Below are positions 35,401-47,700 of a stretch of DNA of 53,979 nucleotides, one piece after another; the stretch's first letter is position 1; each line of letters begins with the position of its first letter. The stretch is taken from positions 1 through 53,979 of the forward strand of contig DAHXOO010000017.1 of the NCBI GenBank assembly GCA_027364845.1, in the 5' to 3' direction. Below the pieces are notes generated by a model. The model was given only the letters and a program-made list of their open reading frames with translations. It had not been told where the DNA came from and did not search any database. Origin of the DNA: Pseudomonadota bacterium (GTDB taxonomy: Bacteria > Pseudomonadota > Gammaproteobacteria > Acidiferrobacterales > UBA6901). The translations under genes were made by a program, and so were the position numbers.

Positions 35401-38400
35401 CGAGTTCAAGCTGACCCGCGACGTTCGTCAGCCCGCTCAGCCCGCTGTTGTTGGCCACATTGTTGTTGAGGTTCACGAAGGAGTTGGCATCGTCCAAGTA
35501 CAGCGACGAACCCGGCGCGATAGCGTCAATGCCGTAAGTCAGCAGCAGCGCGGCGGTCGCACTGCCTGGACTGAAATCGCCGACGATGGCCACGCTGCCA
35601 TTGAGAGTGTTCGTCACGGTTCCGCCACTCGGCCCGCTATTAAAGGCAAACCCCTGCGCGCTCATCGAATCCGATGATGTGTCGCCCGGATACCCGATCT
35701 GGATTGTGCCACCGCCATTATCCAGCGTCCCGTTCACGCTCAGCGTGCCATTGCCGATATTGTTTCCGACGAAGATCTTGCCCGAGTTGGCGAGGTTAGT
35801 GGTGACGACGGATCCGATCGCGAGCTTCGCGCCATTGTCCACAGAAATGGTTCCCGAATTGGTGAGCGTAGCGATCACGTTGGTTCCAATGGCCACGCTG
35901 GCGCCGTCTTCCAGCGTGATTGCGCCCGCGTTGCTGGTAAGCCCGCTGAGCGCGTTATTGGTGAAGGGCGATGCCGTATTGGTGGTCAGAAAGGCATTCG
36001 AGTTCGCAAGCGTCAGCGAACCGGATGTCGCGATACCAGTGATTCCGGCGCCCAGCTCGAGCGCGGCCGCCGTCGTGCCCTTGGTCGGGTCCTGGCCCGT
36101 GATCGTCACGGCGCCGTCCAGGATATTCGAGCTCGAGCTCGTATCGAATGACGCCGCGCTTACCGTGGATGGAGCGCTGATGCCGGTGTTGCCAATATTA
36201 AGCGTACCGCCACTGTTGTCGAGCTCTCCGCTGATAGCCAAGGTGCTACCGCCGGTCGCCGGGGTGACTCCCAAGACCGCCGTGCTGGCCGGATCAATAT
36301 TGATCGCGCCGGTATTGGTTAGATTGGCCGGTGTCGCCGAAGTGCCGACGCTGACCGAGCCCCCTTGCCCGGCGGTACCACCTAGTCCCGACGTCGTGTT
36401 TTGTCCCAGCGTCAGTGTGCCCGCGTTGGACAGGGCACCGCCCACGTTTAATGCGGCGCCATTCGCCGTGACATCAATTTCGCCGCCCGCGTTGATATTC
36501 ACGGTATTGGTGATCGCCAGGGCATCGTTGATGCCGAGGGCGAGGTGGTAGGCGGAAGTCTTGCCCGGCTGTACCGTCAAACTCTGGACCGTGTCGCTGG
36601 CCTCGTTATACGTGACGGTGCCGCCGTTTCCGCCGCCGACGAGCACATCTTCGGTCGCCGTTGGCTTGGCTCCCGTGGACCAATTTGTGGGGTCATTCGC
36701 ACCGGTCCAATTGTCGGTGGCGCCTTGCCACGTGTCGAGCGACCCGACTTGCAGCGCCAGTTCGCCGCCGCCATTGTTGTAATTGACGGCGAGATCGAGG
36801 TTGTTGCCGATGCTGATCAGGCCGTTTCCGGGGCCGCTGCTCGTACCATACGTGAGCGTCGCGAAGGTACCCGAGAGCCCGTTGGGTGCGAAATTTACGA
36901 TGTCGAAGGTCTGGCCGGGCGCGAACGCGAAACTGTTGAGCGTGTTGACTTCCAGAGTGCCGTCCAGCGTGACCGACCCGGAAACGTTCAGCGCGCTGAC
37001 GTTCGCGCCGGGCGTCCCGGTTCCCGCGATGGCCTCCGCCAAAGTTCCCGTGGACGTTTGCGTGTAACCGCCGCTTATGTTCAGCACGCCGGGACTCGGA
37101 CTGCCCACCGGGTAATAACTGCCGCCCGCCACGAGGCCCGCGTTGATCACGTTGCCGTTAATCGTGCCATGCCCCTGAAGCACGCCGCCATTGATGTTGA
37201 CGGCCGGGGCCGTTAGCGTCCCGTCGACGTTCGTTGCCGCAAAACAGAGTGCTCCGCAGGTCTGCGTATAGGAATTGCCGCTGCCGGTGACGGTTAAATT
37301 GGCAAAGCTGCCTATGCTGGCCATGAGGACATTGGTGACATTTCCGCTGACCACCAAGCTGGCGCCATTGTTGGCCGAAGCGCCGGTCATTATCAGAATG
37401 CCGCTGTTGGCGAGTCCGCCCGCGCTCACGTTGGTGGCTGAAGTGAGGCCGCCGTTTCCGATGGTCAGCGTTCCGATGTTGCTGATCGTCCCGGAGACGG
37501 CCGCGCTGCTCCCGCCCGTGGCCGTACCCGCATCAACGTTCATCGTGCCCGCGGCTGAGTTCGTCAAATCCGCCGGCGTGGAAGGCGAGACGACGGCTAG
37601 CGTGCCACCGTTGGCCACGTTCAGCGTGCCTTCATTCGTCAACGCGCCGCCCGTGTTCAGCGAAGCGCCCGCCGCGGCCACGTCAATTGCGCCGCCTGAA
37701 TTGATCGTTACGGTTTTGGCCACGGCCAAGGCGTCGGAGGGACTAAAGCTGAGCGCGTAATCCGAGCTGGTTCCGGCGCCGATCGTAAGGCTGTCAATCG
37801 CCGCACTCGTTTGGTCGTAGGTGACCGTACCGCCGGCACCGGTCCCGATGGTAATGTCCTGGTAGCCCAGCGGCACGATGCTGTCCGACCATGCCGCGGC
37901 ATTGCTCCACGCACCCGAGGTTCCCTGCCAGCTCACGGCGGTCGGGGGCGGCGTTTCCAGAGTGAGCGCCACCTCCCCAAGAGAGTCCAGATAATCAGCG
38001 ACGATCCCTATCTGGGTCCCGCCTTCATTGATCACCAGCGGGCTACCGCCGGTGGTTTGCGCCGTCACGCAGCTAGGGCCGGGACACTCGTACTGGAGCG
38101 TGCTGAACGCGCCGGAAAGGGAGTTGGCCGGAAAATTGATGATGTCGAAGCTTTGGCCCACGTGGAATTGGAAATTGTTGATTGCGGCGATGTCTAGCGT
38201 GCCGCCGAGTGTCAGCTTCCCGACCGCCACGCCCGTCGTGAGCATACCGAACTGGCCGCCGCCGGTACCGCCGATGATCTCGCTCAGCGTCCCGCCGGCC
38301 CCCTGGTTATAGCTGCCGGCGATTGAAAGCGCGCCGGGCTTGAGGCCGTCGGGGCTCGCCTGCAATGTCCCGGCGACGTTCGATACATCGGCACCAAGGT

Positions 38401-38656
38401 AGCCCACCCCTCGCAGCGTGCCGCCGTTGAGCGCAACCCCGCCGGAATTGATCAAAATACCGTTGACGGTGGTCGTGCCGCCGCTTTGCGTGTAGGCATT
38501 CGCGCCGGTCACGTTAATCTCGGCGCCGCTCGCTATGCTGACCGTGCCCGAATTGCTCGCGGCGCCATTGACGGTGAAGGTCACGCCGGTCGAATACCCG
38601 CCTCCGATCACCGCCGTGCCGCTGTTGTTAAAACCGCTGGCACTCGCGATACTCAT
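32441..38656 (-). CDS. Giant beta-strand-repeat protein, C-terminal part with PEP-CTERM-like tail
   Basis: This 2071-residue stretch is the 3' part of one 5432-codon frame that also includes 38726-48739; the two are in the same reading frame and separated by a TGA at 38726-38728 and 23 open codons. It lacks a signal peptide, and the ATG at 38656 has no ribosome binding site, so it is unlikely to be made on its own. It consists of short repeats such as NSGTLNIG, YTQSGGTTTVNGTL and QTFDIVNFPANSLSG, grouped in modules that open with Trp motifs at 37936, 36736 and 34495. It ends PVPPSLPLFASGLLALSWMM and RRKMR: a variant PEP-CTERM signal (proline-rich motif, hydrophobic helix, basic end) for exosortase sorting. 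No cognate exosortase is in the window. Confidence 0.8.
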   Translation of the reverse strand: MSIASASGFNNSGTAVIGGGYSTGVTFTVNGAASNSGTVSIASGAEINVTGANAYTQSGGTTTVNGILINSGGVALNGGTLRGVGYLGADVSNVAGTLQASPDGLKPGALSIAGSYNQGAGGTLSEIIGGTGGGQFGMLTTGVAVGKLTLGGTLDIAAINNFQFHVGQSFDIINFPANSLSGAFSTLQYECPGPSCVTAQTTGGSPLVINEGGTQIGIVADYLDSLGEVALTLETPPPTAVSWQGTSGAWSNAAAWSDSIVPLGYQDITIGTGAGGTVTYDQTSAAIDSLTIGAGTSSDYALSFSPSDALAVAKTVTINSGGAIDVAAAGASLNTGGALTNEGTLNVANGGTLAVVSPSTPADLTNSAAGTMNVDAGTATGGSSAAVSGTISNIGTLTIGNGGLTSATNVSAGGLANSGILIMTGASANNGASLVVSGNVTNVLMASIGSFANLTVTGSGNSYTQTCGALCFAATNVDGTLTAPAVNINGGVLQGHGTINGNVINAGLVAGGSYYPVGSPSPGVLNISGGYTQTSTGTLAEAIAGTGTPGANVSALNVSGSVTLDGTLEVNTLNSFAFAPGQTFDIVNFAPNGLSGTFATLTYGTSSGPGNGLISIGNNLDLAVNYNNGGGELALQVGSLDTWQGATDNWTGANDPTNWSTGAKPTATEDVLVGGGNGGTVTYNEASDTVQSLTVQPGKTSAYHLALGINDALAITNTVNINAGGEIDVTANGAALNVGGALSNAGTLTLGQNTTSGLGGTAGQGGSVSVGTSATPANLTNTGAINIDPASTAVLGVTPATGGSTLAISGELDNSGGTLNIGNTGISAPSTVSAASFDTSSSSNILDGAVTITGQDPTKGTTAAALELGAGITGIATSGSLTLANSNAFLTTNTASPFTNNALSGLTSNAGAITLEDGASVAIGTNVIATLTNSGTISVDNGAKLAIGSVVTTNLANSGKIFVGNNIGNGTLSVNGTLDNGGGTIQIGYPGDTSSDSMSAQGFAFNSGPSGGTVTNTLNGSVAIVGDFSPGSATAALLLTYGIDAIAPGSSLYLDDANSFVNLNNNVANNSGLSGLTNVAGQLELESGASVATGGAFTIAGTGTVGVDDTLSSGGSKLAVGGLVSNGGTFNIGLNLGATSPSTVSAAGFANTGTTNLGGLAGGTASFTVNGTASNSGTVDIGSTGVLNVTGVSYSQNGGSTTVASGGNLSLSAGSYTQSGGTATVGGTLTAPGGATINGGTLQGTGTIAANVMNVAGTLQASPEGVNPGTLTINGSYTHQSGATLNELIGGTNSGQFSVLNVTGVLTLGGTLDISTLDGFTFANKQTFDIIDFPANALSGTFATLAYNGVTGGGTSPLDIGNNMTLDVQYENSQGLVVLDVSQISTNDIWGGTTDDWTGSNDQTNWSQGSAPTSQQDTIVGGGTGGTVTLNENTGIKSLTVEASDATNSATNYTLAIGAGNTLTVGNKTTINQGGQVDLLASGAALTSAGNMSNGGVLHLESGGSVTVGTSGAPANFSNSITVSGNPVGGAINVDTTGSGGSNLTITGTLNNTNGTLNVGNSGITSNAMATAQDFVTSGTLDGTVKITGPSSGAQAALALGTSVTSIASTGSLTLSGTNAFVELSGAPGSSSALTSVASNAGALEVDNGAKVSTNGSSQAGLFTNTGTITTKGTTFDSSLDNITVAGSGGLSNSGTIDIAADGALRVTNGAFVQTSGGQTTVGGTSGNQAELHADAASVSNSLGMDIQTNSNLNVANYGNVDVGLSQAGKHRDLSNEGTIAISSSGSMTVTGNLTNNSGTFTNNGFLSVNGNMTNQGTVTLNANGTIDPVMYTQTGGSTVVNGTLIAGTIDLQGGTLSGNGTVSGTIDLAGGTLSGTLKTSGGVVNGSTLTPNNGGSPLMPGTMLISGSYTQTSSGTLGELIAGTAMSGNYGRLNVSGSPGTAALDGTLDVLTGSFTNGFTFGSSDTYYGLVTANGDISGAFATLEFDCPGPNCVSGSGAEVSGTDMSAPLLINGGRDKLGLLYDGDCGIVDLQVTAATPIPTPVPPSLPLFASGLLALSWMMRRKMRQVA

Positions 38657-38725
38657 AATGGCAGGCGGCGTACCAAGCCCGAAGCCGCCGCTGCCGAGCG
38701 CGAACGTTCCGCTATTGTTCAGCGT

Positions 38726-38728
38726 TCA
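38726..38728 (-). other. In-frame TGA interrupting the giant gene
   Basis: On the minus strand the sequence around the stop reads STLAVN, TGA, TLNNSGTFALG. Equivalent repeats elsewhere in the same protein read LSVNGTLDNGGG and KLAVGGLVSNGG, so the lost codon was probably GGA (Gly) and one G-to-T change made the stop. No frame change occurs across it. Confidence 0.8.
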
Positions 38729-41700
38729 GTTCACTGCCAGGGTGCTGCCGCCGCCGGTAAGCAAAAATTCGTCCACCCCCACCGTGCCGGTGCTGGCGAT
38801 ATTAAGATCACCGTTGGTACTCAGCTGCGAACCATTCTCGAGCTGCAGGCTGCCCGCAACGTTCGTCAGTCCCGTCAGGGCGCTGTTGCTGCCAAACGCG
38901 CCACTCAGGTTTACCTGAGAATTCGCGTCGAGCAGCAGGAGGTCCGAGTTTGCCGCGATGCCGGTGATGCCGTTTTGCAGTTCGATCGTCGCCGCTGCCC
39001 CGCCGGCAGTGTCACTGCCGACGACATGAACCACGCCGGTAAGCGTGTTGCCGGCGAACCCGGCCGCGCTCAAGGTGGCCGACGAGGTGACGCCGGTATT
39101 GCCGACGGTGATCTGGCCGCCCGTATCGCTCAGCGTCCCGCTAATGTTGAGCGTGCTACCGCCCGCGAGCGCCGTGTCCAGAATGATCGTGCCGCGATTG
39201 TCAAAGCTCCTGGGTTCCGAAGCGGTGCCAATGCTTGCCACGCCGCCACTCTCCAAATGCAGCGTGCCGGCGTTGGTGAAGTCGCCGCCAGCGGTCAGCA
39301 CTGCACCGCCAGCTTCGACATCGATCTCAGCGCCCGTACCGACGTTTACCGTGCCGGCCGTCGTTAATGTTTCGGAGGGGTTGATCGCCAGCGTATACCC
39401 GGAGCTGCTGCCCGCCTCCATGTTCAGGTTGTAGACGCTGGCGGTCTGGTCCAGCGTCACCGTGCCACCGGTCCCGGTGCCGATGTTCACGAGTTGCGTA
39501 GGGCCGGGAACGCCGCCGGACCAGTCCGCGCCTACGCTCCAATTCCCCGAGACCCCCGTCCAATTGTCCGGCGTCACCACATCGAGCAGGACCTGGCCGC
39601 TCGAACCCTCGTACGCCAGCGCCAGAGCCAGGTTGCCGCCGAGGTTAAGCAGGCCGGTGCCGCTGATGCTCTGGCCGTTGTACTGCAGGGTATCGAACGT
39701 GCCCGAAAGCCCGTTCGGGGCAAGATTCATGATGTCGAATGACTCATTGGCCCCGAATGCGAAGCCATTCACCGTGCTCACGTTCAGCGCGCCGGCAAGC
39801 GCCGCCGGGCCGGAAATATCAATCGCGCCGAACTTGGTGCCGCGCGTGCTGGCCCCCTGCACGATTTCGTTCAGCGACGCCGCGGACGTTTGGGTATAGC
39901 CGCCGTTAATCGTCAGCAGGCCTGGGGCGGAGGGTCCGGTGGCGCCCGCGACCGCCGCCGCGTTCGTCACGTTGCCGTTGATCAGGCCGTTGCCCTGCAG
40001 CAATCCGCCATTGATGTTGACCGCCAGCGCCGTCAGGGTGCCTTCCACCAGCGTCGTTGCGGAGGCGCCGCTCTGCGTATAGGCATTGCCGCTGCCAGTA
40101 ATGGTCAGGCTGCCCGTCGGAGCTGCAGAGATGCCGACTTCACCGGCGTTGCTCAACCCGGCCACGCTGAGATTGCCGGCGCTCAGTCCCACGAATGATC
40201 CTTGGAAAAACCTTCCTCCGACGCCAAGACTTCCGCTGGCAGCGTTGGTAAAGAAGCCGGAGACGTTCGCGGTGTCACCGATATCAAGCATGCCGGTGTT
40301 GTTTGCCGCACCATTGATAGTCGTCGCGCCAAACACACCCCCGTCTGCAAGCATGACCCCGGTATTGGACAAACTGGCAGCGCTCAAAACACCCGTTCCG
40401 ACGACGATCCCGGCGCTACCCAAAGAGATATTCCCGCCGCTATTGATCAGCGCGCCGCCAACCGTCAGACGGCCGCCCGAGTCGATATCGATAGTGCCCG
40501 TGTTAGCCAAGTCCAGGCCGGCGTTGGTCGCGATCGATGGGCCATACACATCTAGATTGCCGCCGTTGTTGGCCAGGGTGTTGAACGCGCTGTTGTTCAA
40601 GCTGTTGTTCGGCGCAAGGCTGGTTGCGTTTATAGACGCGCTGGCGCCGATCAGCGTGACATAGACGCCCTGCGCGATGTTGGTGATCCCTGGGCCGGCG
40701 TATTCGAGCTCCGAGTTGCCGGAAAGAGAGTAGTCGCCGGCGTTCAGGGCGCCTCCCGCCGGCACAAAGGAACCTGCGGGACCGGTCACGTCGAGCAGGG
40801 CTTGCGCCGTGCAGCCCGCCGCCGCGCAACCGGAAAGCGTTATGCGGCCACTGTTGGCCAGGCCCACAACATTCAGCGTCGTGGCCAGGTCGCTATATGC
40901 TGAAGTTGCGCTGTTGAAGAAAGTGGTCTCGAGGAAAATTCCAAACGGATTGCCGCTCTGATCGAAGCCACTCGCGCTGCTTGACAGCGCACCATTAATG
41001 GTCGCACTTGCCCCCGCCGCCAAAATCAATCGGCCATCACTGGCAATGCTGGTCAGTCCGCTGAGTCCGTCGTTGGTGAAATTGCTCGTGTCGGTGGTGA
41101 TAAACGAGTTGGCGTTAGCCAGCGTGAGCGTTCCGTCAATGCTGGTGATACTCGTGCCAAGTTGAAGCACGGCCGGCGTGGAGCCGACCCCCGGATTCTC
41201 GCCGGCAATGTCTATCGAGCCACCCAGCGCATTGGCCAGCGTGGTCGTGCCGGAGGTCGTGCTGAGCGAGGCCGCGCTCACCGTGGACTGAGACGTGATG
41301 CCGTCGTTGCCGATCACGACCGAGCCGGTGTTATTCAGAATCCCGCTGATAGCAAGGCTGCCGCCGCCCGTCGAACTGCCGCTGTGATTAAATAATCCCT
41401 GGTCGACGACTACTCCGCCCTTGTTGACGAAGTTTGCCGGCGCCGAGTTTGAGCCGACCGTGACCACCCCGCCGTTGGCCAAATAGAGTAAGGACGAATT
41501 GGTGAAGTCGCCGCCGCTCGTCAGGGAGGCGCCGCTCGCTTCAAGCGATATTACCTGGGAGTTGCTGACCACCTTTGTCACGTTCAGTGTGTCGCCTGCA
41601 TCAATGCCGAGAACGTATAACGCGCTGCCACTGTTGCTCGTACCCGGCTCGACGGTCAGGCTGTTGATCGTGGAGGCGGCCACATTGTACGTTACCGTGC

Positions 41701-44700
41701 CGCCGGATCCGGTACCGACAAATACGTCCTGCGCGGGGGTCGGGGTCGCACCGGTCGACCAGTTGACGCCGTTACTCCAGACGTCGGTGTTCCCGATCCA
41801 GTTATCGAACGTCGTCGGACCCTGGGCACTCACATCCAGCAGCACCTCGCCGGTCGAATTCTGGTACACCACGGCGAGCGCCAGACCCCCGCCAATATCC
41901 AGCGGGCTTGTGCCGCTGCCGCTGGCCGCGAGATTGTTGTATTCGAGCGTACTGAAAGCGCCGGTGAGTCCGCCGGGGCTGAAATTCATCAGGTCATAGC
42001 TTTGATTGGCGGCGAACGAAAAGCCATTCAGCGTAGTCACGTCCAGCGCGCCGCCCAGGCTGACCGAGCCGGAAACATTGATCGCGTTGTAGCTTGTGCC
42101 GCGCGTGACCCCATTCTGTACCAACTCGTCCAGCACCCCTGCGGAGGTCTGCGTGTAATTGCCGTTGATCGTCAGCAGGCCGGGAGCGGGAGAGTAAGCG
42201 GCAGCGTTGGTTGCGACAATTGTGGCTCCGTTCACCACATTGCCGGTGATCGTGCCGTTGCCTTGCAGCACCCCGCCGTTGAGGTTCACCGCAGGCGCGG
42301 TCAGGACGCCTCCGACAGTCGTCAACGCCAGCGGGCCGCTCTGCGTGTAGGAGTTGCCGCTGCCAGTCACCGTCAAGGTGCCGGGAGTATAGAAGCTGCC
42401 ATTGCCGGCGGCGATATTAACCGTACCGGTGTTGTTGAACCCCGCCGCGCTGATAAGGCTGGTGGCAGTGCCCGCCCCCTGGCCTATACCCAGCAGGCCG
42501 GTGTTGGTGTTTGTAAACGCTCCGGTGGCGCTGAGCTGCCCGCCCGAATAAATACCGATCGTCCCGGAATTCGTTACGCCACCGCTCAGGGTAGCGTAAC
42601 CGCTGATTGCCGCTGTGCCGCTGTTCACCAGCCCGGTTGCGGTGACCGTTCCACTGTCATAGCCGTTATTGATTTCCAGCCCGCAATTAGTCTGTGCGTT
42701 AGGGGTAGCGCACGCCTGCCCCGAGAGGTTGGAGGCGTTTGTCAATATCCCGCCAACATTCAACGCGCCAGCGTCCAACGTAGGCGGCGAAAACGCGCCG
42801 TTGTACACCTCGTCGCCTGACACCGAAATCTGGCCCGTATTGAGCACATTGCCGGTCGTGCTTACCACGGCGCCGTTCAGAACCACTATCCCGGCGTTTG
42901 ACGCGAGGGTACTGAGTGCGTTGTTTGTTCCCGTTCCCAAGCCGGTTGCGGTGATCGAAGAATTCGAGTCTCGGAGATAAACCGTAGTCCCGCTGGGAAT
43001 GCTGGTAATTCCCGGCCCGGTGTACTCGAGTTGGCCGCCATACTCGATACCGTAATATCCCGAACTGAGTGCGCCCGAGGTGGAGACGAACGGGTTCGTC
43101 GCCGCAACTCCGGTTATGTCGAGCAATGCGGTGGTGCTTGTGCCGCCCGAGATCAACACGTAACCGTTGTTGCTGAACCCCGCCGCGGTCAGCGTGGCGC
43201 CAAGGTCGATAACTCCACTGTTCACGAGCGTGCCGCCGACTGTGAGATCGGTGGCCGGGTTTCCAGACGTTGCGGCACCGCCCATTTGAATCTCGCCCGT
43301 GTTCGTCAAATCGAGCCCGGGATTGGTCGCAAGCGATACACCCCCGTTTAATTCCATGAGGCCCGCGTTGCTGGCCAGCGTGTTGAACGCGCTGTTGGTC
43401 GAGCCGTTATTGGGCGTGAGGTTTGTCGCTTCTATCGAGGCATTAGAGCCATTCAAGTCCAGCCAGACGCCCGTTCCGAGGGACGTGATGCCTGGGCCTG
43501 AGTACGCAATCTCGGTGTTGCCGTCAAGCTGATAGGTGCCCTGATTTAAGGCGCCCGAAGCGGGAATGAAAGACCCTGCCGGGCCGGTCACGTTCAGGAG
43601 GCCCTGCCCGGTGCAGCCCGCAGTAAGGCAGCCGGAAAGCTCTATTGCGCCGAGGTTGGTGAGGCCCGCCACATTCACCGTTCCGGAGCTTCCCACAATC
43701 AGGTCGCCACCTTCGATGATCAGGGCACCGCCGATTGTTAACGTGCTCCCGCCCTGGCCCCCGGTATCCACTTCCAGGCTGCCGTTGCTGATGAGATTGA
43801 GGCCGGCGTTGGTTTGGACCTGCGCGCCATCGGAGAGGATGACGCGGCCGTCGTTCCTGGCCAGCGTATTGAGCGCGCTGTTCCCCCCTGAGGGGGTGTT
43901 GGGGGTCAGGCTCGTGTCGTTAATTGAAGTATTCGCGCCGTCGAGCAATACCACCTGATTGCCGATGCCGCTGATTCCCGGCCCGGAGTACTTGATCTGC
44001 GCGTCCCCTTCGAGAGAATAGTTCCCGGCATCGAGCGCTCCGGAGGCGGGTAGCCACGTGCCGGCAATGTTCAGCACGGCCGGGACGTTGGCCGGTTGAA
44101 AAAACTGGGTCGACGCACCCCAGACCGTCAGCTCTCCGGTGTTGATGAGATTTCCGGCGTTGACCGTGGACGGCGACGTCAGCACAGAGTTGCCTATCTG
44201 TGCAGTGCCGGCATTATTGAGCGTCCCCGAAACCGTGAGCGTCGTACCACCACGGCTCGACAGGTTGTCGATATTCAGCGTTGCGTCCTGGTAATTCGTA
44301 AGATTACCGCTGATAACCGACGGACCGGCCGCCACGAAATTCGCCGTATTCGCCGTGCTGCCGAAGACAACATATCCCCCAGCAGGCAGGCCATTGATGA
44401 AATCTCCCGCTACGGTGAGCGTGGCCCCATTTTGCACGCTGAGCGTACCAGCATTGGTGAGAATCCCGCCCCCACCCACGTTCAACGCGGCACCGTTGGC
44501 CGCGTTCAGCGTGCCGACATTGGTGAGGTTGCCGTTGCTGCCACCTTGACCGGTAGCCAGGGTGTCGCCGCCGTTTTCGATGTCGATTTCGCCGCCGGCC
44601 GCGATGTTGGCGCTCGCATTTGCGGTCAGGTCTTCGCTGGCCGCGCCGAAGGAAAGCGTATAGCCGTTGGTAACCGTTAACGTGTTGACCGCAACCGGGC

Positions 44701-47700
44701 TCACACCGGCATCCAGCGTTACGATCCCGCCCGTCGAGTTGCCGATGGTCACATCGGAGATGGGGGCGGGAATCGCGCCGGCCGACCAGGCCGATGTGTC
44801 GGCCGTGCTACAGGTCCCGGCGCCGGTGTTCCAGATGTCCGCCGTTGCGGAGGGCACAAAGCTGCCCACACTCAGCACCACGTCGTTGCTGTTGTAGGTG
44901 AGGTCGAGCGCCAGTCCGCCGCCAATATTCAGCATGGGCCCGCTGGCGAGCTGGCCCTTGTATTCCAAGCCGCTGAAAGCGCCGGAAACGGTTCCCGTGG
45001 TGGAGGTGACATCGAGGATGTCGAAAGTTTGGCCCTGGGTGAACGTAAACCCGGACGGCGTGCCGATATCCAGTGCCCCTGTCAGAATGGCGTTGCCGTG
45101 GACATTCAAGGAACTGAACTGGCCGTTGGAGATTCCGTTGACGACCTGATACAGCGCCCCGGTTCCCGCTTGGGTGTAATTCCCGTTAATCGCCAGGCCG
45201 CTGGCAGTACTGGTAATGCCGCCCTCCATCGCGCCCCGGTTCAGGACGTTGCCGTTGATAGTCCCTGCGCCCTGAAGCATGCCACTATCGACATTGACCG
45301 TGGCTGCCGTCAGCGTGCCGGTAACAGTCGTTGTTCCTCCTCCGCTACCCGCAATCTGCGTGTAGGAACCGCCGCCGGCGACCGCAAGCGTCGCGAAGTT
45401 GCCGCCGAAACCGATACTGGGGCTGCCGACATTTACGCCCCCCAAGGTGCTGACGTTGCCGTGCACCGCCAGCGTCGCCGTATGGCCGGCGGTAGCGCCG
45501 ACGAGATTGATCGTGCCGGTATTATTTAGCCCCACCGCAGTGACCGCGGCCGTCGAGGACCCGATGTTTCCCGAATTCGAAATTTGCATGACGCCGTTGT
45601 TGTCGAGCACCCCGCCGATATTCAGGCTCGTACTGCCGGACGTGAGCGCGCCCGCGTCAACCGTGATCGTATCGTCATTGGTAAGATCGAGGCCTGGATT
45701 CGTACTGACGTTGACGCCATCCTGGATCGTGAATGTACCGGCGTTACTCGCAAGCCCGCTCAAGCCATTGTTGCTCAAAGGCGAGGTGCCGCTGAGGGCC
45801 ACATAGGAATTGGAATTAGAAAGGGTAAGCGAACCGTGGTAGCTGATGCTTGTGATCCCATTGCCGAGTATCAGCGCCGCGGTGTTCGAGCCGCTGCCCG
45901 GGTTCTCACCGGCCACGGAGACACTAGCCGTCAAGGCATTGAGGGCAAAGCCCGCGGCGCTGAGCGTGCTCGACGACGTGATGCCTGTGTTGCCCACGGT
46001 GAGTGCGCCGCCGTTCACGTTCTCGATCGTTCCGCCAATACTCAGGCTGCTGCCGCCGCTGCCCATATTCGGCGCGTCCACGTTTACCCCGCCGCTGTTA
46101 ACGAAATTCAGTCCCGCGCTGGTGCTCACCGTAGCGCCGTTTCCAAGTGTCAGCGACCCGCCGTTATCCGAAAGCCCGGTGAGCGCGCTATTGCTCGATG
46201 TGCCTCCTGCCAGCCCTACGCGCGCATTGGATCCGTACAACGTGAGGCTGCCGCTGCCGCCGCCCAGGACACCGGCAATGGTCGTAATCCCGCCGCTTCC
46301 ATATTCGAGCAGCGCGTCATTGGAGACGGAATAATTGCCGATAAGCGTGCCCGGGGCCGCGCCCGCGACATTCAGCGTGGTCTGTACGTTGGCGGCGCCC
46401 GTCAACACAATGGAAGCGTTGCCAGGCCCGGGTGTCGAGACGCTCCCGTCGTTGATGAGCGGCCCGTTCACCGTTACCGTCGTCGGGTTCGTGATGTTGC
46501 TGTTTCCTATAAAAAGGGCCGCGCTGTAGCTGTTCGTAACTGCTCCACCGAAACTGACGGTGCTCCCGCCCTGCCCGCTTGAATCCAGTTCCATCACGCC
46601 GCTGTTGGTGAGATTCAAGCCGGCATTTGTACCCAACGAACCGCCATTGCTCAGGTCAAATTGGCCGGCGTTAGCGGCCAGCGTATTCAAGGCACTGTTG
46701 GTGCCGGACGCCGCGTTGGGAGCAAGATTGGTCGCATTGATCGAGGCGTTGGCGCCATTAAGGTTGACCGTGACGCCGTTGCCGATGGCGGCGATGCCCG
46801 GGCCGAGGTACTCGATCTCGGCGTCATTCGTCAAATTGTAGGTACCCGAAGTGAGCGCCCCGGACGCCGGTAAGAACGGATTTGCAAATTCCTGTGCCGT
46901 AACGTCAAGCAGGGCCTGCGTACCCGATGACCCCGTAATGTTCAGGGTCCCGTAATTGCTGAAGAAAACGGAGGTGACGGTGGTCGGCTTCGTAATCGCG
47001 CTGTTGCCGATATTGAAGGTTGCGCCCTGGCCGTTTTGCAGCATGCCGCCGATACCCACGGTGCTTCCGCCCGCTTGCGTCTGGTCCACGTCCACCGTGC
47101 CGGTATTGAGGAAATTAATGCCGGAATCGGTGCTCACTGATGCGCCATTCGCCAGCTCGAACGTGCCCGCATTACCGGCCAGGGTGTTGAGCGCGCTGTT
47201 GACGCCCGAGCCGGTATTTGGCATAAGACTGGTCGCATTGATCGAAGCACCGGAGCCATTGAGATTGACCGTAACACCCGCGCCGACGCCGCTGATGCCC
47301 GGCCCGCTATACTCGAGTTCGGCGTCGTTGGTGAGGTTATAAATACCCGCGTTCACAACCGCCGGCGGCTGCAGGAACGGATTGGCGGATGCCGATCCGG
47401 TCAGGTCGAGCAGGGCCCGGGCCGTAGGAGAGCCGGTGATGTTCACCGTGCCGAAGTTATTCAGTCCCGCGGCAGTTATCTCGGTCGGCTGGGTAAGGCC
47501 GCTGTTGCCAAGATTGAGCGTGCCGTTGCTGCCACTTAGGCTTATAGTGTCCGGCCCGATGCTGAGCGACGTGCCGGTGTTGCTAATCACGCCCGTTACG
47601 CTAAGCGTGCTCCCGCCGCTGTAAAGCTTACCGCCGCTACTGTCACCGCTTGAGTCCACATTGGTAGTGCCAAAATTGCCGTAATTTCCGGCAATGGACA